A stretch of DNA of 64,000 nt from Megasphaera paucivorans. GTDB taxonomy: Bacteria > Bacillota > Negativicutes > Veillonellales > Megasphaeraceae. Where the stretch lies: assembly GCF_900103535.1 (NCBI RefSeq), contig NZ_FNHQ01000004.1, positions 1 to 64,000 of the forward strand, written 5' to 3'. The notes under the pieces were generated by a model. It was not told the origin of the DNA. It saw only the letters and a program-made list of their open reading frames with translations, and ran no database searches. Below, in pieces: positions 44,101 through 53,720 of this stretch. A program made the translations under genes and the position numbers. Every line of letters starts with the position of its first letter. Position 1 is the first letter of the stretch.

Positions 44101-47100
44101 TCATGAATCTTTTTTTACTTTAAACCAAGCCGCATATAATGTTGGCAGAACAAGCAAGGTCAAAACAGTTGCTATAAAAAGTCCGCTGGCAATGGCGACT
44201 GCCATAGGCCCCCAGAAAATACTCCGCATAAGCGGCACCATACCCAGTATTGCCGCAGCTGCCGTCAGCATGATAGGACGGAAACGCATTACAGCCGAAT
44301 CAATAATGGCATTCCAGGGACTCTCCCCTTCCTTCATATGCTTATCGATCTGATCGATTAATATGACGGAATTACGAATGATCATACCACTAAGGGCCAG
44401 AATTCCCAAATCGGCGACAAAACCTAATGGTTTACCGAAAATGAGCATTCCAAAAGCGACACCGATAATTCCCATGGGAGCTGTAATCAACGTTAAGAAC
44501 ATAAGAGACGGACGACGCAGCTGGAGCATAAGTAATGTCATGATAATCAGAATCATGATAGGAACAGGAACCAGCAGATAATTTAATGACTTTTCACTGT
44601 TTTCCAATGTGCCGTCAACAGCCACGGAATACCCAAAGGGAAGGCTGTCACGAATATCTTTGATAGAATCATAGGCTTTTTGTGTCGCGTCATTACTCGT
44701 GCCTGATTTAATATTGCCCTGAACGGTGATAGTTGGCTTCAAATTCCTGCGCCAAATAAGGCCATCTTCTGCTGCATAACTGATTTTAGCTACCTGTTCC
44801 AGCGGTACATAACCAGCAGAACCTAAATAAATGGGTATGTTTTTGATACGGGCCAAATCATCCCGATCACTATCTTTTAAACGAACTTGAATATCAATCG
44901 TCTTATCGGCAGCATAATATTCTGCCACCGTAGCTCCCGATAATTCCGTATATAGAGTCTGCGCCACGTCCTGTCCCGCAAGTCCCATAGCCCGCAGTTT
45001 ATCTTGATCCAGTTCAAGATGCATCACTTTATTTTTTTGGTTCCAATTCAAATGCAAGCTCTCTAAATTGGGATCTTTAGACAGGCGATTCAAAATTTGC
45101 TGTGCATATTCTTTCACTTTAGCCGTGTCATACCCGGATACGCGGAGCATCATAGGATAATCTGACGGCGGACCCGTCTGTATATATTGTATATTACTGC
45201 GCACATTCGGTTGTTTTTCCGCTATTTCTTTACGGATACCCTCCGTCAAATCTTCCCGTGATTTGACATCTTTGGCAACGACAACGAATTGCGCATAATT
45301 ATCTGCCGGCAGTACCGGATCTGTGGTCAATACAAAACGCGGAGCTCCTTCTCCGACATAGTAGGAATAATTATCTATTTCATCCATATGAGATGACAGA
45401 TACTTAGAAAGTGTATCACTTTCCTGCTGGGTTGCCTTCATAGAAGAACCTTCCGGAAGCGTCATTCCTACTATAATCTCCGGACGCAGAGAGGGGGGGA
45501 AAAATTCCTGAGGTACCAATTTCAATACAAAAAGAGAAACGACAAATATAATGCCTGTTCCTGCCAGAACCGGTAATTTATGAGTTAAACACCAACATAA
45601 TACGCCGCGGAAGTAGTGATAAAATTTATTTTGATATAAGGGTTTTTCCATACCCTCCGGCTTGACCTTAATCAGATAATATCCGAAAAGAGGTGCGACC
45701 ATAACAGAAACAATCCAAGAAATCAACAATGAGGAAGAAATAACCGGGAATAAAGCTTTGCAGAATTCGGAAGCGGCCCCTTGGGCAAACGCGACGGGAA
45801 TGAATCCGGCACAGGTAACGAGCGTCCCTGTCAGCATTGGTTTGGCAGTAGCATTAAACGCATAACAAGCCGCATCAAGACGATTCTTTCCTTTCTCCAA
45901 TTGAACACTCATCATTTCTACGGCAATAATAGCATCATCCACCATAAGGCCCAAAGCGATAATCAAAGAGCCCAGTGATACTTTATGCAAATCGATGCCG
46001 GCAATTCCCATCACACAAAACACTCCGGCCAGTACCAGCGGAATACATCCGGCCACAACAAGACCCGTACGGAAACCAAGACTGAGGAAACTAACAATCA
46101 TAACAATGATGATGGCTTCTCGCAAGGTATTGACAAAATCACTGATAGAATCCTTAACTACTTGCGGCTGATCAGAAACCTGATGAATTTCCATGCCTGC
46201 CGGCAAGTCATTCGCATTCACACTGTGGACTAAGCCATGAAGCTGATCCCCCAGCGTCAGAATATTACCGCCGGGGGTCATCGATACGGCAATACCTACC
46301 GCCGGTTTTCCATTATAAAACATCTTGGGATCAGACGGTTCCGTATACTTGCGTTCTACCTTGGCAATATCACCCAAACGGAAAATCCTGCCATTTGCAT
46401 TAATTGGCAGTGCTTTGATTGCATCAATGTTCTTAAACGTTCCGGTTACCCGCAGATAGACATTATCTGATTTTGTATCGACCATGCCGGCAGGAGTCAT
46501 TTCATTCTGACCTTTGACAGCATTTGCGATCGCCGTCGGCGAAATACCCAATTCTGCCAATTTGGAATTTTCAACTTCAATGTACACCTTTTCCGATTGT
46601 TCTCCGAGAATTTCCGCTTTGCTGACATTTTTGACATCCAGCATCATACGACGTATTTTTTCTGCCTTGACACGCAGCTGTTCATAGGAATATCCGTCGC
46701 CGGTTACCGCATAAATAGAACCATATACATCATCAAACCGATCATTAAAATACGGTCCGTAAACCCCTTGCGGCAAATCCTGCTTCATATCTTCCGTCAG
46801 ATTCCGGACTTCCTTCCACGTGTCGCGAATCTTACTGGAATCAACTTCATCATTTAACGTAACATAAATAACAGATTGTCCCGGTCTGGCATAACTTTTT
46901 ATATAGTCCAGATGAGGTGTATCCTGCAGTTTCTTTTCAATTTTATCATTGATTTGTTCATCCATTTGCTGTGCGGATGCACCGGGCCAGGCAACCGTAA
47001 CTACCATTTGCCGTACGGTAAATGCCGGATCTTCCATGCGCCCCAGTTTTATATAAGAAAATATACCGGCAATGGCAACAACTATAATAAAATACCAGAC

Positions 47101-47142
47101 AAGAGTTTTATTCTTCAAAGCCACTTCTGAAAGATTTCTCAT
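44101..47142 (-). CDS. RND-family efflux permease (AcrB-like)
   Basis: This 1013-residue inner-membrane proton antiporter has one N-terminal membrane helix, a large periplasmic porter domain and six further helices, and the whole pattern is repeated. Family motifs include GRMEDPAFTVRQMVVTVAWPGA in the first porter subdomain. Helix 4 contains GLMVDDAIIAVEMM with the proton-relay Asp pair. In the second half, MLTAAAAILGMVPLM and GIVFASG-like glycine helices are present. It is slightly shorter than AcrB. It works with the adjacent membrane-fusion protein. No TolC-like outer-membrane gene is in the window, so that part is supplied elsewhere. Confidence 0.93.
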   Translation of the reverse strand: MRNLSEVALKNKTLVWYFIIVVAIAGIFSYIKLGRMEDPAFTVRQMVVTVAWPGASAQQMDEQINDKIEKKLQDTPHLDYIKSYARPGQSVIYVTLNDEVDSSKIRDTWKEVRNLTEDMKQDLPQGVYGPYFNDRFDDVYGSIYAVTGDGYSYEQLRVKAEKIRRMMLDVKNVSKAEILGEQSEKVYIEVENSKLAELGISPTAIANAVKGQNEMTPAGMVDTKSDNVYLRVTGTFKNIDAIKALPINANGRIFRLGDIAKVERKYTEPSDPKMFYNGKPAVGIAVSMTPGGNILTLGDQLHGLVHSVNANDLPAGMEIHQVSDQPQVVKDSISDFVNTLREAIIIVMIVSFLSLGFRTGLVVAGCIPLVLAGVFCVMGIAGIDLHKVSLGSLIIALGLMVDDAIIAVEMMSVQLEKGKNRLDAACYAFNATAKPMLTGTLVTCAGFIPVAFAQGAASEFCKALFPVISSSLLISWIVSVMVAPLFGYYLIKVKPEGMEKPLYQNKFYHYFRGVLCWCLTHKLPVLAGTGIIFVVSLFVLKLVPQEFFPPSLRPEIIVGMTLPEGSSMKATQQESDTLSKYLSSHMDEIDNYSYYVGEGAPRFVLTTDPVLPADNYAQFVVVAKDVKSREDLTEGIRKEIAEKQPNVRSNIQYIQTGPPSDYPMMLRVSGYDTAKVKEYAQQILNRLSKDPNLESLHLNWNQKNKVMHLELDQDKLRAMGLAGQDVAQTLYTELSGATVAEYYAADKTIDIQVRLKDSDRDDLARIKNIPIYLGSAGYVPLEQVAKISYAAEDGLIWRRNLKPTITVQGNIKSGTSNDATQKAYDSIKDIRDSLPFGYSVAVDGTLENSEKSLNYLLVPVPIMILIIMTLLMLQLRRPSLMFLTLITAPMGIIGVAFGMLIFGKPLGFVADLGILALSGMIIRNSVILIDQIDKHMKEGESPWNAIIDSAVMRFRPIMLTAAAAILGMVPLMRSIFWGPMAVAIASGLFIATVLTLLVLPTLYAAWFKVKKDS

Positions 47143-48230
47143 TGATCCTCACTCTCCGTCCGGACCGTCTGCCCTTCGTTTAATCTATGTACGCCGGCAG
47201 TAACTACACGATCACCGTTTTTCAGTCCCGTTACTTTGACTTTATTATCACCAAAATTTTCTACGTTCACATTTTTCAGCGTAACGGTTTTATCACTGCC
47301 GACGACCCATACTTGTGCCTGAGTTCCTGTTTGATAAATCGCCGATAACGGCAAGATTATCGTTTGACCGGACGCACCCGCTTCTTGTGAAAGATTGGTC
47401 ACTGTCGCCGTCATTCCCAGCTGCATGCCTTCCGGTGGATTCGGCAGAGATATGCTGACTTTATACGTTCGTGAGGTGGGATTGGCCATCGGGGATACCT
47501 CTCTGATAGTACCGCTTACATGTTGTCCCTGCAGCGCCCAAAAAGACACACTCACTTCTTTGCCTATCACAAAATTCTGTACTTTATTTTCAGGAACATT
47601 AATTTGCACTTCTAAATCTCCCGTGTGCACCAATGTCAAAACCGTCTGTCCCGCAGCCACTACTTGACCAACTTCTCCGGATAAGGCAGATATAACGCCA
47701 TCTGCATCAGCGGTCAAATTGGTATAGGACAAAAGGTTTGTTTCCTGTGCCGCAGTAGCTTGTGACTGATTATACGCTGCTACGGCTTGATTATACGCCG
47801 TACTGTATTGATCCAGTACGGCTGCCGAGACAGCATCCTGCTGATACAGTGCCTGATAACGGGATAGATTAGAAGCGGCCAGATCCATCTGCGCTTTTGC
47901 CGATTCTACGGCTGCCTGAGATCGATTTACCGATTGAGCCGCATCCTTAGGATCTACGGTCATAAGGACATCGCCGGCTTTTACCCGGCTGCCCAGCTGT
48001 ACATTGCGTGCCGATATTCTGCCCCCCGCTTGAAATGCTAAATTACTTTCATAGCGGCCGCGAACTTCACCGGCGTATTGTGCCTCACTGGCATTTTGTC
48101 CTGTACCCACGGTTGTTACCTTGACCAGCTGCGGTAATTCTTTATCAGCCGGCTGCTGACCGCACCCGGATAATGTGATCATAGCAGCGAAAATAACAAC
48201 TAGGCTTGCTGCTGTATAGGAACGGCTCAT
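47139..48230 (-). CDS. RND efflux periplasmic adaptor (membrane fusion lipoprotein)
   Basis: The N-terminus is a lipoprotein signal (LVVIFAAMITLSGCGQQ, lipobox Cys at residue 22). A lipoyl/hairpin adaptor layout follows: GEVRGRYESNLAFQAGGRISARNVQLGSRVKAGDVLMTVDPKDA, an alpha-helical hairpin rich in Ala and Gln (residues 90-150), then the second lipoyl half and a beta-barrel. It bridges the RND pump to an outer-membrane channel. It overlaps the pump gene by four bases and the marR gene by four bases, so translation of all three is coupled. Confidence 0.93.
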   Translation of the reverse strand: MSRSYTAASLVVIFAAMITLSGCGQQPADKELPQLVKVTTVGTGQNASEAQYAGEVRGRYESNLAFQAGGRISARNVQLGSRVKAGDVLMTVDPKDAAQSVNRSQAAVESAKAQMDLAASNLSRYQALYQQDAVSAAVLDQYSTAYNQAVAAYNQSQATAAQETNLLSYTNLTADADGVISALSGEVGQVVAAGQTVLTLVHTGDLEVQINVPENKVQNFVIGKEVSVSFWALQGQHVSGTIREVSPMANPTSRTYKVSISLPNPPEGMQLGMTATVTNLSQEAGASGQTIILPLSAIYQTGTQAQVWVVGSDKTVTLKNVNVENFGDNKVKVTGLKNGDRVVTAGVHRLNEGQTVRTESEDQ

Positions 48231-48682
48231 TTTGCCTCACTCCCCCTGTTTGATTTAATAACGATAGTAGCTGCATTTTCCGTAATTTTTCGCAATCCCT
48301 GTATGGTATGTTCAACAACAATCGGTTCTAATCCTGCGGTAATATGGGTAACCCACGTTTCTAATACGGCATATAATTTATCTTTGATGCATAATGCCTG
48401 TTCCGTAGAATAAATATGTTTCTGCCGTTTATCGTGCATATCTTGTTCACGCCGTATATACCCTTTGTCTTCCAGATTTTTTACAGTCCTGGCCATCAGC
48501 CCTTTATCCGTTATTAAGAGATAGGCTAGTTCATCCAAGGTGGCACCTTCATTTTCATATAACTTAGTAAGAAGAACAAATTCAGAAAAACCAATATTCC
48601 ATGGTATACAGGCACTGACAATAAATGCCTGGGAGCGTCTGTATAATACGCCGAAATGATGTGCTGCGTCACGATAATCCAT
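48227..48682 (-). CDS. MarR-family regulator of the RND efflux operon
   Basis: This 151-residue winged-helix protein has the MarR core: FVLLTKLYENEGATLDELAYLLITDKGLMARTVKNLEDKGYIRRE, then the wing DKRQKHIYSTEQA. It is the first gene of the marR-adaptor-pump operon. Two inverted repeats overlap its own promoter, so autorepression relieved by pump substrates is likely. AGGGA lies six bases before the ATG. Confidence 0.92.
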   Translation of the reverse strand: MDYRDAAHHFGVLYRRSQAFIVSACIPWNIGFSEFVLLTKLYENEGATLDELAYLLITDKGLMARTVKNLEDKGYIRREQDMHDKRQKHIYSTEQALCIKDKLYAVLETWVTHITAGLEPIVVEHTIQGLRKITENAATIVIKSNRGSEAK

Positions 48683-48708
48683 ATGCCGTCCCTTCCCTTC
48701 ATAAACAA

Positions 48709-48760
48709 GTTGACCATATCAACTACTTTATAGTATAGCAAATTGAAAATAAATATTCAA
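48709..48760 (-). promoter_or_regulatory. Promoter and two palindromic operators of the marR-RND operon
   Basis: On the minus strand TTGAAT (48760-48755) is 17 bases from TATACT (48737-48732). A palindrome TTGAA-N8-TTCAA (48743-48760) covers the -35 and spacer. A second, GTTGA-N5-TCAAC (48709-48723), covers the start point. TTGA/TCAA half-sites are typical of MarR operators. Confidence 0.6.
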
Positions 48761-48797
48761 CCCATTATCAAAGAAGATCTTGAAATTTATTTTAAAT

Positions 48798-48834
48798 AAA
48801 AAAAGACAGAACATCCCTAGCCGATGTTCTGTCT
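48798..48834 (-). terminator. Rho-independent terminator after the 2-hydroxyacid dehydrogenase gene
   Basis: A perfect 12-bp stem (48804-48815 with 48823-48834), core GACAGAACATC, has a seven-base loop and is followed by a U7 tract on the minus strand. It ends 40 bases after the stop. Confidence 0.92.
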
Positions 48835-48873
48835 GCTATATAACTCCAGCATATCGCTAGGTGCTGCAGCACG

Positions 48874-49869
48874 TTATTTCTTTTGCAATACTTCCGGATT
48901 GATACAGTCATGCAAGGGATTGCCCGCAAAATAATCAAGTATATTCTGAGCGGCTGCATATCCTTTTTCTTTCCAAGCCTTGTTCGTTGATCCACCAATA
49001 TGCGGTGTGATAATCACATTATCCATTGTCAGCAGCGGATGATTGTCAGGCAGCGGCTCCGGATCGACCACATCAAAAGCGGCTTGATTGATTTCGCCCT
49101 GCTGCAGTGCCGTTACCAAGTCCTCTGTTTTCACTGTATCACCACGTCCGACATTGACAAAAAGTGCAGTTTTCTTCATCTGACGAAATACGGATATGTC
49201 AATACTGTGTTTGGTGGCTGCTGTCGAGGGAAGAACATTTACCACAACATCTGATTGGGCATACAGTTCTCTATCAGACGTAAACATCATGCCGCTGTTA
49301 TCGGCATCCCTGCGAGGATGACGGTTATGATATAAAATTTTCATTCCGCAACCTTGGGCCATTTTAGCAATGGAAAATCCAATATGCCCCATTCCGAGTA
49401 TCCCCAATACTGCCCCATGCAGATCCCAGCCAAACAGGAACGGCGCCTTTTCCCCGGCACTCCAGGCCCCGCTGTGGGCATATTGATTATTGCGCGTGAT
49501 GTTGCGCGCGGAAGCAAAAATCAATGCCATCGCCATTTCAGCAACCGTATCTGTTGATTGACTGCCTGTATTGCAAAAGGGAATGCCGAATTCTGTACAT
49601 GCTGCTACATCTACATCTTCATAACCAACAAAAGGCTGCACGATAATCTTAAGATTTTTTCCGGCAGCTATGACCTCACGCGAAATAATCGACCGATATG
49701 ACACAATAAGCGCATCGGCATCGGCAATTGCTTCTTTTGTTTGCTCTTCACTCATGACGGTAGATTTTTTCCAATCTCTGATTTCAAATGCTCCGCTTTG
49801 TTCCAATAACGGCAAAACTTGTCGATTAATTCTCCCATTAATTAAAATAATAGGTTTTTTTTGTCCCAT
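48874..49869 (-). CDS. D-isomer-specific 2-hydroxyacid dehydrogenase
   Basis: This NAD(P)-dependent dehydrogenase of the PGDH/formate-dehydrogenase fold has the Rossmann motif GILGMGHIGFSIAK. The catalytic trio is in VNVGRGDTVK (Arg), DVVDPEPLPDNHPL (Glu) and ITPHIGGST (His). No ACT domain is present, so it is not full-length SerA. Glyoxylate, hydroxypyruvate or branched 2-oxoacids are possible substrates, and which one cannot be told. Three ATG codons occur close together. The one at 49869 has GGGAG eight bases upstream and is preferred over 49884 and 49875. It is a single-gene unit. Confidence 0.88.
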   Translation of the reverse strand: MGQKKPIILINGRINRQVLPLLEQSGAFEIRDWKKSTVMSEEQTKEAIADADALIVSYRSIISREVIAAGKNLKIIVQPFVGYEDVDVAACTEFGIPFCNTGSQSTDTVAEMAMALIFASARNITRNNQYAHSGAWSAGEKAPFLFGWDLHGAVLGILGMGHIGFSIAKMAQGCGMKILYHNRHPRRDADNSGMMFTSDRELYAQSDVVVNVLPSTAATKHSIDISVFRQMKKTALFVNVGRGDTVKTEDLVTALQQGEINQAAFDVVDPEPLPDNHPLLTMDNVIITPHIGGSTNKAWKEKGYAAAQNILDYFAGNPLHDCINPEVLQKK

Positions 49870-49949
49870 TCCCATCACTCCCATGACAATGTAACTCGTA
49901 TATTTTTATTACCTAACAGGGCAGCTCAAAAAAATGCCGCAAAATAGAC

Positions 49950-49980
49950 AGACGCTTCCTCAAAAAATGAGAAAACGTCT
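49950..49980 (-). terminator. Terminator at the end of the cobalamin operon
   Basis: A 13-bp stem (49950-49962 with 49968-49980), including G-U pairs, has a short loop and is followed by a U-rich stretch on the minus strand. It lies 85 bases after the stop of the last gene of the operon. Confidence 0.65.
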
Positions 49981-50064
49981 TTGTTTACTTGCTATTACCT
50001 ATAATTTTAACTGCAGTCCCTCTGAATGTCAAGATTATACAGCTTGTTCGACATAAAATTCATC

Positions 50065-51024
50065 TTATTCCCAGCCTAGCGCCTGGCGCTGGATATGTAT
50101 CTTATGATCCAGTTCCTGTATATCAGAAGGGATAAATTCATGAACAAGAAACTGCGGCTCCAACGTGCGGATGATTTTCTGCACCGCTTGATTCGTAAAG
50201 GGTTCATGAGAATCTATGTCCAATGTATAGGATAAGGATTCCCGCAATGTCTTCAACGGTTTTTTTTGCATGCATTGCAATGCATATTGACCGGATAAAG
50301 CACAATGAAGATGAACACCATATATTTTTTTTCTTGTTTTTTTAAGAGATTGCAGTGCATGAAGTATATAATCAATACTTTCTTGTTCCGTGCGGATCTG
50401 GGGCCTGCTGCAAAGAAAATGCCCCGTATCAAACATAAATCCGCTATGTTTATGATGCACTTCCTGCAGGAGATATGCGGCAGCTTCATCATTTTGCAAG
50501 GTAAGACCGGACCACCAGAGATTTTCAAAAAGAAGCAGCCGGTCCTCCGGTATATCCTCAGTAACTGCATTAATATAGTCTGCCGCTGCTTTGATCACCT
50601 CTCGGTCAGAAGAAGCAAACTGTCGGCTATGAAGCTCCCAAGGCCGCATGTTAGTTACGTGAAAAACAAAATACGGTGCGCCGCTGGCAGCGGCAACGCG
50701 TAGATTTTTTCGAAACAATTCCAGCCATTGCCGGCAATCATCTGTACCAAACTCCGATATAAGTGCGTCTCTGTTGGGAAATATACGCTGTAAATTATAT
50801 GAATTATGCTGCCAGAAATCCAGCCAGCTTGGCCAAAAACGAAGATGGACCCCTTGAATGTATTGACGCCCCGGAAATATTCCGTCCCAAGGCGCAGCAA
50901 ACATCATTTCTACCCCATCCAGATTATGACGGGAAAGCAGATCTTTTAACACATTCGGCTGTCCTTTTAATAAGACCTGTAAATCATAATCAGTATTAGA
51001 TAAATTAATTAATTCTTTCATCAT
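50065..51024 (-). CDS. cbiR: Probable cobamide-remodelling hydrolase CbiR (AP-endonuclease-2-type TIM barrel)
   Basis: The 319-residue protein is a xylose-isomerase/AP-endonuclease-2 superfamily TIM barrel. Barrel strands with putative metal ligands are LLFENLWWSG (Glu), FMFDTGHFLC (Asp, His) and YGVHLHCA (His), and FVFHVTN is an earlier strand. In Akkermansia and Rhodobacter, CbiR is a member of this superfamily that hydrolyses the nucleotide loop of cobamides so they can be rebuilt with another lower ligand. Here it directly follows btuB (stop and start adjacent, weak Shine-Dalgarno, hence coupled) in an operon under a cobalamin riboswitch. The identity rests on fold plus context. A sugar isomerase is the alternative. 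Confidence 0.65.
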   Translation of the reverse strand: MMKELINLSNTDYDLQVLLKGQPNVLKDLLSRHNLDGVEMMFAAPWDGIFPGRQYIQGVHLRFWPSWLDFWQHNSYNLQRIFPNRDALISEFGTDDCRQWLELFRKNLRVAAASGAPYFVFHVTNMRPWELHSRQFASSDREVIKAAADYINAVTEDIPEDRLLLFENLWWSGLTLQNDEAAAYLLQEVHHKHSGFMFDTGHFLCSRPQIRTEQESIDYILHALQSLKKTRKKIYGVHLHCALSGQYALQCMQKKPLKTLRESLSYTLDIDSHEPFTNQAVQKIIRTLEPQFLVHEFIPSDIQELDHKIHIQRQALGWE

Positions 51025-52914
51025 TTAAAATGTATACTTCACGCCAAGCTGAAAATACCGTCCAGGCATAGGATAATCTCCGATACCATAACCGGAAGCA
51101 TAAGTTTCATATTGCCTATTTGTAATATTATTCATTTTAAAATATATTGTTGTATTTTTAGCAGCATCATAGCTTACACTGCCATCCCAAATAACATATG
51201 AGCTATGGCTGTACACCGTCGTATTCCGTCCGGTACCGGCAGTCATAAGCAAATTGGCCTTCCATGCGTTTTTAGCATAATGTAGGCCGGCATGGTATCC
51301 GTTAGGCTGGCTGTTCTTAATATCTGCGGTTAATCCGGTGCCATTCCCCGTATCTGTTTCCGTGTTAATATAGGAATATCCTAAATCATAGTTCCACACT
51401 GTATTCATTTTTTTCTTGAAGGTGATATCAATGCCGCTTTTCTTTTCATTATTTAAATTGCCGGCATACCAATTATAATAGGCATCTGCATACCAGCGGA
51501 TAGCATCATGGATTTCACTTTTGAAAAGACTGACAGAAAGGCTTGTTTTATCGTCAAAATTATGATTCATGCCAATCGTTTCCGAATACCCTGTTTCCGG
51601 TTTCAAATTAGGATTTCCATACATGCCGTATCCATAGGCACTATAGTATACATTATAGAACATATCTTCTACCTGCGGTGCTGAAAAGACACGTCCCCAT
51701 GAAGCAAAGAAATTAGTTGCAGCTCCGGCCGCATAGTTTAATGCAATTTTAGGCGTCTTATGGAAACCGAAGCGGCTGTTATTATCCAAACGAATACCAG
51801 GGGTTACGGTTAATTTTTTATTCAACTTGATAATATCTTCGGCATACGCTCCTTGATTCATAATAACCACATCGGAATATCCCCGGGAAAGATTGGAAGA
51901 ATTGCTTTCCCGCCATTCTAATCCTCCTGTTACTTTCTGATTGGAAGAGATATTCCAAGTATTTTGAACATCTACTCCCTTGGTACGGGAAGTAAACCGT
52001 GATTCATTAAAGGTTGTCATATAGTTGTCATAATATCGTATGTAAGCGGGAGTATCGCTGTTTTCCTTGAAATTGTAGGTAACTGCCCAATTATTCGTCA
52101 ATCGCTGGAGGGCGGTTGGTGACGGATAGCTGATAGTTCCCGGCAATTTTCCATCAAAGGTTTTATGATCATAATCAAAACGCAGTGAGCTGTTATTGCT
52201 CAATTGCTGATCGACGCGCATAGTAAGTGTATTGTCTTTAAAATCCGTATTGTCCAATTTCGCGTTGCCATCGGCACCGTTATATTTTAAATAATTGCGC
52301 TTATCATATCCGGCACTGACAAACCAGCTGGTCTTATCGTGAACGCCTTCATTCGTCAGTGTGTAACTTGGCGTTCCCCATGATCCCGTATTGACATCAA
52401 GGGTCGATTGATTTTTCTTTCCTTTTTTGGTAATAATATTGACAACGCCGCCTACGGCGTCACTGCCGTATAATGCCGAACCATTTCCTCGAACTACTTC
52501 GATACGATCAATATTTTGTATCGAAGGAAATGTCGCAAGATTGATATTAGAACGGCCGTACCCAGTTCCCATATCACTGTTCATACGCCGGCCATCTACG
52601 AGGACTACAACACGGTCATCTCCATTGATACGGAGCAAATCCAGTGTTCCCGGCGTAGATTCCGATACGACAACGCCGTTTACCTGCTGCAGTACTTCTC
52701 CGATACTCGTATAATGATTATCTTCAATTTGCTGACTTGTAATTACCGAAACAGCTGCCGCTGTTTCAATTTTTTTTGTTGGAATGCGATTTGCCGTAAC
52801 CACGACGGTATCGACATCGTCGGTATCAGAACTATGTAAAGCAGATGCATTGACTGCCATTCCGCCTGTAATAGATAAAAAAACAAGAAATGATGTTATT
52901 TTTCTATAGGTCAT
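51025..52914 (-). CDS. btuB: TonB-dependent cobalamin receptor (BtuB-like)
   Basis: A signal peptide (residues 1-26) is followed by a TonB box region (DDVDTVVVTANR) and the plug domain (IGEVLQQVNGVVVSE, DRIEVVRGNGSALYGSDAVGGVVNIITK). A 22-strand barrel follows, with the C-terminal YFQLGVKYTF ending in Phe as outer-membrane proteins do. At 629 residues it is close to E. coli BtuB (about 600). Alone it could be a siderophore receptor. The cobalamin riboswitch at the operon head and the neighbouring btu-type genes give the assignment. Confidence 0.87.
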   Translation of the reverse strand: MTYRKITSFLVFLSITGGMAVNASALHSSDTDDVDTVVVTANRIPTKKIETAAAVSVITSQQIEDNHYTSIGEVLQQVNGVVVSESTPGTLDLLRINGDDRVVVLVDGRRMNSDMGTGYGRSNINLATFPSIQNIDRIEVVRGNGSALYGSDAVGGVVNIITKKGKKNQSTLDVNTGSWGTPSYTLTNEGVHDKTSWFVSAGYDKRNYLKYNGADGNAKLDNTDFKDNTLTMRVDQQLSNNSSLRFDYDHKTFDGKLPGTISYPSPTALQRLTNNWAVTYNFKENSDTPAYIRYYDNYMTTFNESRFTSRTKGVDVQNTWNISSNQKVTGGLEWRESNSSNLSRGYSDVVIMNQGAYAEDIIKLNKKLTVTPGIRLDNNSRFGFHKTPKIALNYAAGAATNFFASWGRVFSAPQVEDMFYNVYYSAYGYGMYGNPNLKPETGYSETIGMNHNFDDKTSLSVSLFKSEIHDAIRWYADAYYNWYAGNLNNEKKSGIDITFKKKMNTVWNYDLGYSYINTETDTGNGTGLTADIKNSQPNGYHAGLHYAKNAWKANLLMTAGTGRNTTVYSHSSYVIWDGSVSYDAAKNTTIYFKMNNITNRQYETYASGYGIGDYPMPGRYFQLGVKYTF

Positions 52915-52943
52915 TCAAAATCCTCCTTAAATACTTTCTCTAA

Positions 52944-53720
52944 TCATTGTAAGTCAAAAGGTATATGTAATAATTTTGTACTGCTGACATCCTGCCCATT
53001 GCTATTTACAGCAGGTCTATATCGACATAAATAGGCAATTTGTATTGCTGCCGCATCCATATCGGCATATCCGGAGGAATCAGATACAGCTGCCTGAGAT
53101 ACGTCTCCATCAGAAGAAATAATAACTGATAGTGTCACGGTTCCGGTAATTCCTTTCTGCCGAAGTTCCTGCGGATAATACCGGGTGACTTCAGGTTTTG
53201 AAATCAAGACAGCACGATGTGCTGGGCTCTTGCCGGACTCCTGTCCTACCCCAGCCGTTCCGCTGCCGATTCCGGGTATGCCGTTTTCTGCGCCGCTGTT
53301 CGTACTCTCTCCCTTATGCGTCATATTGCCAGAATTCCCTGCCTCCGCATCAGTTTGATAATTTCCTGTCGTAATATGTTGGGCCGTGTCGTTACTTATC
53401 TGTTGTTCCTCTGTCATTTTATCGGCTTTTCGTTCTTCTGCTATAGCCTGCGTATATTTTTCATTAATTGCAGGAAGTGCTGTATGCGATGCTATTTCCA
53501 TCATATCGCCCGCTGCATCCGCTTGTCCATTCCCGACAAATTCGGCGTTTCCATTAGAAACGGTATGCTGCTGTGCTTCTTCCTGATAGAGCGTCACATC
53601 TATGGGAACCGTCTCATGATGCTGCAAGAAAGCAAAAAGCCCGCCAGCCGCTAACAACATAAATAGTAGTATATGTACTGCAGCGGAAAATAAAACCGCT
53701 ATCCGTTTATGGGTATTCAT
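52944..53720 (-). CDS. tonB: TonB energy-transducing protein
   Basis: The 258-residue protein has an N-terminal membrane anchor (residues 8-30, VLFSAAVHILLFMLLAAGGLFAF). A long low-complexity periplasmic linker follows, rich in Gln, Glu, Gly and Asn instead of the Pro-Lys repeats of enteric TonB. The C-terminal TonB domain reads YPQELRQKGITGTVTLSVIISSDGDV and ends in CRYRPAVNSNGQ. It spans the periplasm to the receptor plug. It overlaps exbD by four bases and precedes btuB by 29. Confidence 0.92.
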   Translation of the reverse strand: MNTHKRIAVLFSAAVHILLFMLLAAGGLFAFLQHHETVPIDVTLYQEEAQQHTVSNGNAEFVGNGQADAAGDMMEIASHTALPAINEKYTQAIAEERKADKMTEEQQISNDTAQHITTGNYQTDAEAGNSGNMTHKGESTNSGAENGIPGIGSGTAGVGQESGKSPAHRAVLISKPEVTRYYPQELRQKGITGTVTLSVIISSDGDVSQAAVSDSSGYADMDAAAIQIAYLCRYRPAVNSNGQDVSSTKLLHIPFDLQ

